A DNA stretch of 7,176 nt from Rhodospirillaceae bacterium (GTDB lineage Bacteria; Pseudomonadota; Alphaproteobacteria; Thalassobaculales; Thalassobaculaceae): the NCBI GenBank assembly GCA_002730675.1, contig PCAV01000141.1, positions 1 to 7,176 of the forward strand. Direction: 5' to 3'. A model generated the notes under the pieces. That model made no database searches. It had not been told where the DNA came from and saw nothing but the letters and a program-made list of their open reading frames with translations. A program made the position numbers and the translations under genes. The stretch's first letter is position 1. Every line of letters starts with the position of its first letter. This document shows, in pieces, positions 1-5,332 of this stretch.

Positions 1-100
1 CAAGACCTAAAATTATTCACTGGGCAGACGATACCACTCCAATGCTGATAACATTTTGAGTTAAAAATGCACTTTTGCGCACTGATAACAAAAAATAATT

Positions 101-622
101 TTGGACCGCTGGCAATGCCTGAACGTGGGTAAAAGAGAAAATAGCAATAAAAAAGAAAATGTATGGGACTTTCTAAGGCCAGCAATATGCGAGCCTTTCA
201 ACGGTAGCCTGATGGTCGTGGTATCAGGTAAGGTAATTGTGAAAACAGACAGAGGTTTCCGTTCCCTGGAAACATCGCACCCACCAATTAAATATATTCC
301 TCCAGATGAAATAAATTTGGATGCTCTACTATGTAATAAACGCGCCACACTCTGCGAATGGAAAGGAAAGGCGTCTTATTTTAATTTTAAGGTAAGCAAT
401 CGTAATATAACGGATATTGCATGGACATATACCTACCCAACTCCGAGATTTAGAAAAATTAAGAATTATTTGAGTTTTTACGCGTCAAAGGTAGATGCTC
501 GTTATGTAAACGGTGAAAAGGTTTTTGCCCAGAACGGAGACTTCTACGGAGGTTGGATAAAAAAAGCTTGGCCGTGCCATTTAAAGGAGGAGAAGGACCG
601 GCTGATTAGTAACACAAAATAA
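101..622 (+). CDS. DUF427 domain protein, C-terminus probably frameshifted
   Basis: The DUF427 signature is clear: VWDFLRP at residues 21-27, then LETSHPPIKYIPPDEI (56-71), a CEWKGKASY segment (85-93), FYASKVDARYVNGEKV and FYGGW near residue 152. DUF427 proteins are small single-domain proteins of unknown biochemical role, about 95-190 residues long; this one is cytoplasmic, with no signal peptide or membrane segment. The start is uncertain. TTG 101 opens the frame and GTG 125 is an alternative; neither has a convincing ribosome binding site. ATG 115 in another frame gives only MPERG before TAA. The last 20 or so residues (AWPCHLKEEKDRL...) do not look like the family, whereas the -1 frame after the A-run at 559-565 encodes the expected VPFKGG-type ending. 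It converges on the DUF3108 gene, 46 bases away. The family call is sure; the exact ends are not. Confidence 0.82.
   Translation: MDRWQCLNVGKRENSNKKENVWDFLRPAICEPFNGSLMVVVSGKVIVKTDRGFRSLETSHPPIKYIPPDEINLDALLCNKRATLCEWKGKASYFNFKVSNRNITDIAWTYTYPTPRFRKIKNYLSFYASKVDARYVNGEKVFAQNGDFYGGWIKKAWPCHLKEEKDRLISNTK
559..609 (+). other. Alternative -1 frame C-terminus of the DUF427 gene
   Basis: In the reading frame of the upstream gene the codons are ATA AAA AAA GCT, giving the slippery-type heptamer A AAA AAA at 559-565. A one-base backward shift continues as AGC TTG GCC GTG CCA TTT and encodes SLAVPFKGGEGPAD, ending at TAG 607-609. Full-length DUF427 proteins, as I remember them, end in GGWI..IVGPFKGGPG, so this frame carries the native tail. 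A GGAGG sequence lies at 549-553, just before the run, and TGGC/GCCA (569-572 with 576-579) can form a small stem just after it. The protein would be about 169 residues long. Whether this is programmed frameshifting, a real mutation or an indel error in a homopolymer cannot be decided here. Confidence 0.6.
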
Positions 623-623
623 A

Positions 624-682
624 GTTTTAAGAAGATGGTAGGTATTGTGTTTATGAAAATCCTTGAAGTTATTTCTTAAAAC
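624..682. repeat. Inverted repeat between convergent genes
   Basis: GTTTTAAGAA at 624-633 is the exact reverse complement of TTCTTAAAAC at 673-682, with a 39-base loop. The left arm follows the DUF427 stop and the right arm overlaps the 3' end of the DUF3108 gene. A second, interleaved pair is AACACAA (611-617) and TTGTGTT (645-651). The position suits a bidirectional terminator, but the arms are AT-rich, the loop is long and no T-run follows a GC stem, so function is doubtful. Confidence 0.25.
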
Positions 683-1490
683 GCGAAGTTGGCACCGTAT
701 TTGTTTTTTGTATCGACACAAGATGTCCCGTTAACGTGCCAAATGCTGTTTCAATTTTTAAACCTACGGGAAGGAATGGCCCATCCTTTAATGGCCGACC
801 GATGTATACGAGTTTTTCTCCAGAGGTCGCTGCATATTTACTTTTCTCGCGTTTATGCCCGCCGAGCATATTAATATTAATCTTACAAACAAGCGCCTTT
901 CCCTGAAAAACGGAAAACGGCGTTTGCTTGAGGGTTGTCTCTCCTCTGTCCGCAAGGGTCAAGTCGTACCTGCGACGTCCATCGAAAACTGGAAGTTTCG
1001 CGCTACAGCCCATGTCACGTTCAAGTCTTCGGTTTATTTGTACAACGGCTGTTAGTGGGTCAATGGTTTCTTTGACCAGCCCCCTCGGGATTGGAAAAAC
1101 TTCTGAAAGGTCTGGGGGGGGATGAATCTCACTTGAGTTTAGTTGTCCGCTGCTTTCATATGATAGAACTGTTTTCCGGACATTCCCGGCTCTTTTGCCA
1201 ACGTTTTGATGGAGCCTAGGGACTGAACGCCCTTCTAGAAAGTTCCCTTCAGATATGGCTTGCCCACTCCATTCAAAAAATATATTCAAGAGTCCGTCGG
1301 TCTTTGACTCAGAAACGACTTTATAGCGCCTGAGTTTTAATTTGATTGTGGTGTTGGCTTGTAGAATAGTAAAACCGCCAAAGTAGAACGTATAATCTGC
1401 CACAATAGTTTTAGACTTAGCTTCGCGAAACATAACCGAAGATAAAACAATCAGAATTGGTATGGCTATAAAATGTCTAGTTTTAACCAC
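669..1490 (-). CDS. DUF3108 domain periplasmic protein
   Basis: This is a 273-residue protein with a hydrophobic N-terminus (roughly residues 5-20) and a likely signal-peptide cleavage near residue 26, so it should be exported. The mature part fits DUF3108: a YxFYFGGF strand opening (33-40), IDPLTA (143-148), a cysteine pair C162 and C202, and the family-typical PVFDGRRRYDL (167-177). In other proteobacteria these are secreted beta-rich proteins without an assigned enzymatic role. The start is the GTG at 1490-1488: an in-frame TAA sits only two codons upstream, so no longer protein is possible. It lies 23 bases after the stop of the small secreted protein upstream and is probably co-transcribed with it. 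No strong ribosome binding site is visible. A run of eight C on the coding strand (1114-1121) encodes the prolines of HPPPD. Confidence 0.85.
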   Translation of the reverse strand: MVKTRHFIAIPILIVLSSVMFREAKSKTIVADYTFYFGGFTILQANTTIKLKLRRYKVVSESKTDGLLNIFFEWSGQAISEGNFLEGRSVPRLHQNVGKRAGNVRKTVLSYESSGQLNSSEIHPPPDLSEVFPIPRGLVKETIDPLTAVVQINRRLERDMGCSAKLPVFDGRRRYDLTLADRGETTLKQTPFSVFQGKALVCKININMLGGHKREKSKYAATSGEKLVYIGRPLKDGPFLPVGLKIETAFGTLTGHLVSIQKTNTVPTSRFKK

Positions 1491-1513
1491 TTTTGTTTAA
1501 CCGGATTATGGAG

Positions 1514-1930
1514 TTATTTTTCCTGCTTGCGCCATTGGGAATTGAGTAGTTCTTTTACAGCGTCAGAAAGTAAAGCCTTAGGCTCCTCGCTGCAGAAACT
1601 TAAGATTTTGTACCAAATTACGTCCTCGCGGGGTGCTATATCATTGGGAAGAGGGCCTTTCATACTGGTCTTTTGTTTCAACCCTAATCGAATATATTCG
1701 CCAAAATAATTGGTGGCAGTTATCCATCCTTGCGCCCAGTTTTGATAAAACTTTCTCAAACCCTTATCTTCTGGATTTTTCAAAACAACACGACAAGAGA
1801 TCTCGCCCGCGCCGAGTATCGTATAATTTTTTTCGCCGCCGTGTGCAGCAACGGCCGGTAGTACAATTACTGCAAATAATGCAATTAAGGCATGCTTCGT
1901 TATGCGTTTTCTTCGTTTATAGTGGGACAT
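1514..1930 (-). CDS. Small secreted two-cysteine protein, unknown function
   Basis: I start this gene at ATG 1930, giving 138 residues. The N-terminus then has a basic stretch (KRRKRITK), a hydrophobic core (about residues 14-28) and an alanine-rich cleavage site near A29/H30, a classic signal peptide. The open frame continues upstream to a TTG at 2002, but those extra 24 residues would bury the signal peptide. AGGA lies about 11 bases before the ATG. The mature protein is about 109 residues, with C46 and C113 placed to form one disulfide, and with W65, W69 and W106. The pattern (one Cys near the N-terminus, a QNWAQGWITATN segment, then W..(K)ILSFCSEEP before a terminal helix) resembles small periplasmic proteins common in alphaproteobacteria that I cannot name. 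It lies between the photolyase gene (113-base gap) and the DUF3108 gene (23-base gap), all on the same strand. Confidence 0.7.
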   Translation of the reverse strand: MSHYKRRKRITKHALIALFAVIVLPAVAAHGGEKNYTILGAGEISCRVVLKNPEDKGLRKFYQNWAQGWITATNYFGEYIRLGLKQKTSMKGPLPNDIAPREDVIWYKILSFCSEEPKALLSDAVKELLNSQWRKQEK

Positions 1931-1986
1931 TGGCTGGATAATCCTAAATGTGGATATTTGGGTTTGATAATTCATTTGAGAACGTA

Positions 1987-2003
1987 ATTGAGTACAACTC
2001 AAT
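1987..2003. repeat. Short hairpin upstream of the secreted-protein gene
   Basis: ATTGAG (1987-1992) and CTCAAT (1998-2003) are perfect inverted arms around a 5-base loop, TACAA. The element lies in the 113-base gap between the photolyase stop and the ATG at 1930. There is no T-run after it on the minus strand, so it does not look like a terminator. It could be an operator or a chance hairpin. Confidence 0.3.
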
Positions 2004-2043
2004 ATTAAGAAAAAAAATTTGTGGTAGATACCTTTTTCTAATT

Positions 2044-3549
2044 TTAAAAATTTAATTCACCCTGGAGTTTATTCTTTGAGCTTATTTGTGTTCCTCTAGT
2101 GGTCTGCTTCCGTTTTCTGCTTCCATGTTTAACGTAAACTTCCCTCGCAATCTCCTTATGCTCGGGTTTTCTTTTAACTGCGTAAAGCTTCTTAGAGGCT
2201 GTTTCTCTTGTTGTCTTTTCGTCGACGATGGGAGGCGGATATCCTTTTGGTTTATGAGTACAGAGCCATGGCGTATGGATAAAGTCATTATCGATATCTT
2301 TCAATTCTGGGACCCATTGACGAACGAAGGATCCTTTAGCGTCTTGATCCAATCCTTGTTTTATCGGATTGTAAATCCGAATTGTATTTATGCCCGTGGT
2401 ACCAGACTGCATTTGAGTCTGGCTGTAATGAATGCCGGGTTCGTAATCTGTGAAAAGTCCTGCAAGGTGAACTGATGGTTCGCGCCAATGTAACCATAAG
2501 TGTTGGCTTGAAAAGCTAATTAAAAGTGCACGCATTCTGAAATTAAGCCAACCAGTAGCAGTCAAAAAACGCATGCAGGCGTCGATCATAGGATATCCGG
2601 TGTGCCCACATTTCCACGCCTCAAAGTAAGTTGGATTGAAACAGTGCTCGCGTAATCCATTGTAACAGGAATTCATATTTCTAAATTCAATTTCGGGCTC
2701 TGACTCTAATTTTTGAATAAAGTGGCAATGCCAACGGAGGCGACTGGAAAAAGATTTTAAGGACTGGCTCCAGTCTTTTTTTAGGTCAGTTGAGATGTGT
2801 TGCAAGTCTTGTAGTCTGTTTTTAGTAGCTTGGTATACCTCCTTCACTGAGATAGTCCCGAAAGCAATATGGGGAGATAAACGCGAACAGCTATCAGTGG
2901 CGGTAAGAGGAGAAGACATTTCGCTTCTATATTTTTCTCCTCTTGAGTTCAAAAAGCTGTTTAAGAGTTTTTTAGCTTCTATCCTGCCACCCCTAGGAGC
3001 TCCATAAAGTTCATCATGATCAAGCTTTAGTTCGTAATTAGTAGGCATCGGGTCTGTTTGTTCGTTAACGAACATTATGTCAGTTGGTTTTTGAAATGCA
3101 GGCTTATTCATGCAAGAGTACCAATTTGCTGACCAACCATTGCGGGAAGATAAACCACGTATTACACCATGCTGTGTTTTTTCAATCCAATGGACACGGT
3201 TTTTCCTTGCCCATGCTCTCACTTCAATATCGCGTATGAAGGTCCAACCGTTCCAAGTTTCTTGGTGAGAGTACAGTCTGTCAAAACTATGTTTCTCTTT
3301 CAATTCGGTTAAAATTTGTACGACGTCTCCAACCTTTATAATAAGTCTGGCGCCGTAACTCTTCAGTGAACGATCCAAATCATCTAAGCACTGTTTTAAA
3401 AAGTTATAGTGTCTACCAGTTAGATCAGGCTGTAGCCACAATTGTTTTTCTATTATATAGATGGGGAGGATTGGACCGTTTCGAGCCGCCTCCAAAAAAC
3501 TTTCGTTATCTTCTAACCTCAAATCACGCTTGAACCAGACAATGTTCAT
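2044..3549 (-). CDS. Photolyase/cryptochrome-family flavoprotein, divergent flavin pocket
   Basis: This 501-residue protein has the full two-domain fold. An N-terminal alpha/beta domain starts with NIVWFKRDLRLEDN (2-15) and runs to about residue 165. A helical FAD-binding domain covers about 200-425, with SRLSPHIAFGTIS (222-234), RLRWHCHF (270-277), TGYPMIDACMRFL (317-329) and HWREP (354-358). A lysine/arginine-rich tail follows. Compared with E. coli PhrB positions recalled from memory (constant offset of 4), W277, R344, W359 and D372 are kept. E274 is R270, N341 is F337, D374 is E370, N378 is H374, and the triad residues W382 and W306 are T378 and H302. The stretch DYEPGIHYSQTQMQSGTTGIN marks a known divergent clade, so this may not be a standard CPD photolyase. 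ATG 3549 matches the family start; an ATG at 3630 would add 27 non-conserved residues across a T9 run. It is divergent from the cupin gene. Confidence 0.92.
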   Translation of the reverse strand: MNIVWFKRDLRLEDNESFLEAARNGPILPIYIIEKQLWLQPDLTGRHYNFLKQCLDDLDRSLKSYGARLIIKVGDVVQILTELKEKHSFDRLYSHQETWNGWTFIRDIEVRAWARKNRVHWIEKTQHGVIRGLSSRNGWSANWYSCMNKPAFQKPTDIMFVNEQTDPMPTNYELKLDHDELYGAPRGGRIEAKKLLNSFLNSRGEKYRSEMSSPLTATDSCSRLSPHIAFGTISVKEVYQATKNRLQDLQHISTDLKKDWSQSLKSFSSRLRWHCHFIQKLESEPEIEFRNMNSCYNGLREHCFNPTYFEAWKCGHTGYPMIDACMRFLTATGWLNFRMRALLISFSSQHLWLHWREPSVHLAGLFTDYEPGIHYSQTQMQSGTTGINTIRIYNPIKQGLDQDAKGSFVRQWVPELKDIDNDFIHTPWLCTHKPKGYPPPIVDEKTTRETASKKLYAVKRKPEHKEIAREVYVKHGSRKRKQTTRGTQISSKNKLQGELNF

Positions 3550-3768
3550 TTGATGGGTTGCCCTAAATCTTCGTTCGCTCTGTACAACGTTTTTTTTTAT
3601 AATATTTAAAAGGTGTGGCGGTTCTTTCATTTTTCAATAAGTGCAGGTACTTTTATCCACAATCATTGGATTGAGTGGAGATAGTTTTGAATGAACTATC
3701 CTAATCTTTCTAAGGCGTTAAAGTTTCAAAAATAGAAGTAAGTTTGTCTGAGGAAGGGATAGTAAATC
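3550..3768. promoter_or_regulatory. Divergent intergenic region with two inverted repeats
   Basis: This 219-base region must hold the promoters for the photolyase gene (leftward) and the cupin gene (rightward). It contains CAATC-ATTG-GATTG (3660-3673), extended by CCA (3657-3659) and TGG (3676-3678) with a two-base bulge. It also contains a perfect GATAGTT/AACTATC pair (3680-3686 and 3694-3700) around a 7-base loop. The two dyads sit side by side in the middle, as operators shared by divergent genes often do. I could not identify convincing -35/-10 pairs. The cupin ribosome binding site, AGGAAGG, is at 3751-3757. Confidence 0.45.
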
Positions 3769-4110
3769 ATGCAAGTTAAAAAATATTTGCCAGCGACTAT
3801 ATCTGGTAGAGAATTAATAATGGAGGGAACAGATATGAGGGTTCAGGTCCTCACACTTGACGAAGGCGAGTCAATACCCTGGCATTTTCACAGCGAAATA
3901 ACCGATTACTTCGTCTGTTTAGAAGGAACCCTTGTCGTTGAAACGAAAGCACCAAGTAATACACATCTGCTTGATGTTGGAGAACGCTGTTCAGTTTCAC
4001 CTATGAATGCACATTACGTTCATGGTCTCGAAATGAGTAAGGCAAAATTCTTGATCCTCCAGGGTGTGGGTGTTTACGACAACATACCGGTTGGGGCACA
4101 TAAGGTATAG
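3769..4110 (+). CDS. Small single-domain cupin protein
   Basis: This 113-residue protein has one conserved cupin barrel. Motif 1 is at residues 33-53: G33, then H39-x-H41, D46 where most cupins have glutamate, and G53. Motif 2 is around GERCSVSPMNAHYVHG (71-86), with P78 and H82. H39, H41, H82 and possibly D46 or E43 could bind a metal. There is no second domain and no DNA-binding motif, so it is a stand-alone cupin of unknown substrate; such proteins may be small-molecule enzymes, isomerases or binding proteins. The ATG at 3769 has AGGAAGG at 3751-3757, about 11 bases upstream. Only 25 bases separate it from the thioesterase gene downstream, so the two probably form an operon. It is divergent from the photolyase gene, with which it may share regulatory sites. 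Confidence 0.85.
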   Translation: MQVKKYLPATISGRELIMEGTDMRVQVLTLDEGESIPWHFHSEITDYFVCLEGTLVVETKAPSNTHLLDVGERCSVSPMNAHYVHGLEMSKAKFLILQGVGVYDNIPVGAHKV

Positions 4111-4135
4111 TGTAATCACGAAATTCAGGAATAAG

Positions 4136-4639
4136 ATGATAAAGACCAAAGCAATTGATATATCTGCGCCTTTTAAAAGAAGCGATTATAAAGTTAAACC
4201 CGAATGGATTGACCACAACGGCCATATGAATGTTACCTTTTATCTAGAGGCATTTGACCATAATATCGGTGATTTTTTTCGTTCGATGGGACTTACGAAG
4301 GAGTATAGGCACAGGGAGGGTGTCGCAACATATTGCGGTGATTTTCATATTCATTATATCCGGGAATTATTTGAAGGAATTCGTATTGAGATTACCTGTC
4401 AATTGGTGGATTTCGATGAAAAGCGTATTCACTTGTGTCAGTCAATGTTCAATGCGGAAGAGGGCTATCTGGCGGCCGAAGCAGAAGTCATTTATTTGCA
4501 TGTCGACGCGCAGGCACGGAAAGTTGCTCCGATGAAATCCGATTTATTTGACAGGATGCAAGTTGTTTACGAGGCACATAAAAAGCTTGGACAGCCCGGG
4601 CAGAAAGGAAGAACTATATCAATTAAAAAGCGAGTTTAG
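4136..4639 (+). CDS. Hotdog thioesterase, betainyl-CoA thioesterase-like
   Basis: This 167-residue protein fits the 4HBT-type hotdog thioesterases. The active-site region is PEWIDHNGHMNVTFYLEAFD (22-41), with D26 at the usual catalytic position and the HxGHMN signature. It continues with a strand-rich core (FHIHYIRELFEG, ITCQLVDFDEKRIHL) and an EGYLAAEAEVIYLHVD segment typical of the subgroup linked to carnitine/betainyl-CoA breakdown. The expected reaction is hydrolysis of a short or polar acyl-CoA to free acid and CoA in the cytoplasm. The substrate is inferred from resemblance, and no carnitine genes are visible here. The start is ATG 4136, with AGGA at 4127-4130. It follows the cupin gene closely. 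Its stop overlaps by 4 bases the stop of the decayed thioesterase gene on the other strand. Confidence 0.88.
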   Translation: MIKTKAIDISAPFKRSDYKVKPEWIDHNGHMNVTFYLEAFDHNIGDFFRSMGLTKEYRHREGVATYCGDFHIHYIRELFEGIRIEITCQLVDFDEKRIHLCQSMFNAEEGYLAAEAEVIYLHVDAQARKVAPMKSDLFDRMQVVYEAHKKLGQPGQKGRTISIKKRV

Positions 4640-4999
4640 TTAATCCTTTGCAGAGCATCCTGTGTTTGATAATGCGGTTTAGATTGCCCCTTTCTATCAA
4701 CTAAAACAAATACAATTTTTTCAATTTGGATAAGTATTGTATCATTGCCTTTCTTCCTTATGATGCACTTCGATGTTATGGTCGTGCGACCCGTACCAAT
4801 GTAAATGATATCTCTAATACGTACGGCTAATAAAAACTCTATATTTGAGGTATAAGGCGTAACCACTAAGTCGTCTTTAATTGACAAGCGTTAAAAATAA
4901 AAGCCTCTTCTTCAATCCATGAAAGTTGACTTCCTCCAAACAAAGATCCGCTTGAATTTCAGTCCTTGGCCGCAACCACCTTTTTAGTAAAAATTTCAT
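4636..4999 (-). pseudogene. Decayed acyl-CoA thioesterase (hotdog, YciA-like) gene
   Basis: Three minus-strand frames together spell a known acyl-CoA thioesterase. From ATG 4999-4997 one reads MKFLLKRWLRP. After a one-base shift near 4966 comes KD*NSSGSLFGG, with TGA at 4961-4959, continuing as SQLSWIEEEAFIFNACQLKTT to TAG at 4868-4866. After another shift near 4870 comes DDLVVTPYTSNIEF, leading to GRTTIT and IEKIVFVLVDRKGQSKPHY. Intact relatives read about as PEDLNPNGSLFGGQLLSWIDEEAAI, then VVTKYMSEINF, GRTSIT and KIVFVNVDE, so order and spacing match. About five residues are also missing just before GRTTIT. An 11-bp tandem duplication covers the start codon. It overlaps the neighbouring thioesterase stop by 4 bases. 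With two shifts, one nonsense codon and one deletion it should be non-functional. Several independent indel errors are the alternative. Confidence 0.78.
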
Positions 5000-5013
5000 T
5001 TTAATTTCATTTT
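4992..5013. repeat. 11-bp perfect tandem duplication
   Basis: AATTTCATTTT occurs twice head to tail (4992-5002 and 5003-5013). Each copy carries a minus-strand ATG. The left copy starts the remnant thioesterase frame (ATG 4999-4997). The right copy (ATG 5010-5008) hits TGA after four codons because 11 is not a multiple of three. This looks like a replication-slippage duplication at the start of the decaying gene. Confidence 0.7.
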
Positions 5014-5332
5014 CGGATCGGGGAGATAGCCAATGATTTCCAAATTATATGCCAAGTTAATTTTATTAAGGAATGAGGGAAATGTTCTCAGTTTTCTACA
5101 AAAAGAGCTTCGTTGTTGACTGAAAGTTAGGCAATACATTCAATAAGTGTTTAAAAAGTAATCCTCGCGTTAAACCTCAAGTTGATGGCTTCTAATATCT
5201 CTCCAATAAGTGATCTGTAATTGGTTCAGTCCCGTAACACTATCGCGTTTCAAACGGCGTTTATAACTCCGATTTAAACTTTTCAAGGCCAATGCAACTG
5301 ATTACGTAATAGTTCGTTAGTTTCTTAGAATA
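5000..5332. other. Gene-free stretch upstream of the split photolyase operon
   Basis: I see no supportable coding region on either strand. The stretch presumably carries the promoter of the operon that starts at 5333. It holds the second half of the 11-bp duplication, two copies of CAATAAGTG (5141-5149 and 5204-5212), a CGTTT-C-AAACG dyad (5246-5256) and the 10-bp palindrome ATTACGTAAT (5301-5310). TATAAC at 5262-5267 resembles a -10 box but has no matching -35 at normal spacing. The part nearest 5000 may also hold the old promoter of the thioesterase pseudogene. Confidence 0.5.
5301..5310. promoter_or_regulatory. Perfect palindrome, possible operator
   Basis: ATTACGTAAT is self-complementary over 10 bases and ends 22 bases before the first ATG of the operon. 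That position would allow a repressor to block transcription or a transcript start nearby. No second copy or known consensus supports it, so it is only a candidate. Confidence 0.3.

Noticed and set aside
1..59. A frame ending at TGA 57-59 and reading KIIHWADDTTPMLITF could be the 3' end of an upstream gene.
   Set aside because: Only 18 codons are visible, there is no recognisable motif, and other frames are equally short, so it cannot be supported.
45..90. Direct repeat CTGATAACA at 45-53 and 82-90.
   Set aside because: Nine AT-rich bases, two copies only, no associated structure; likely chance.
1931..2002. N-terminal extension of the small secreted protein to TTG 2002.
   Set aside because: It would place 24 non-hydrophobic residues before a clear signal peptide, and TTG has no ribosome binding site.
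2086..3007. Plus-strand open frames opposite the photolyase gene.
   Set aside because: They are antisense to a strongly conserved protein and show no family-like motifs.
3550..3630. N-terminal extension of the full-length photolyase to ATG 3630.
   Set aside because: The family begins at the NIVWFKRDLR strand; the extra residues look unrelated, include a T9 homopolymer region, and lack a ribosome binding site.
5211..5240. TGATCT-N18-TAACAC resembles promoters of the photo-oxidative-stress ECF sigma factor of Rhodobacter.
   Set aside because: The match is partial (TGATCC and TAAG are expected from memory), the site is about 95 bases from the start codon, and no sigma factor gene is in view.
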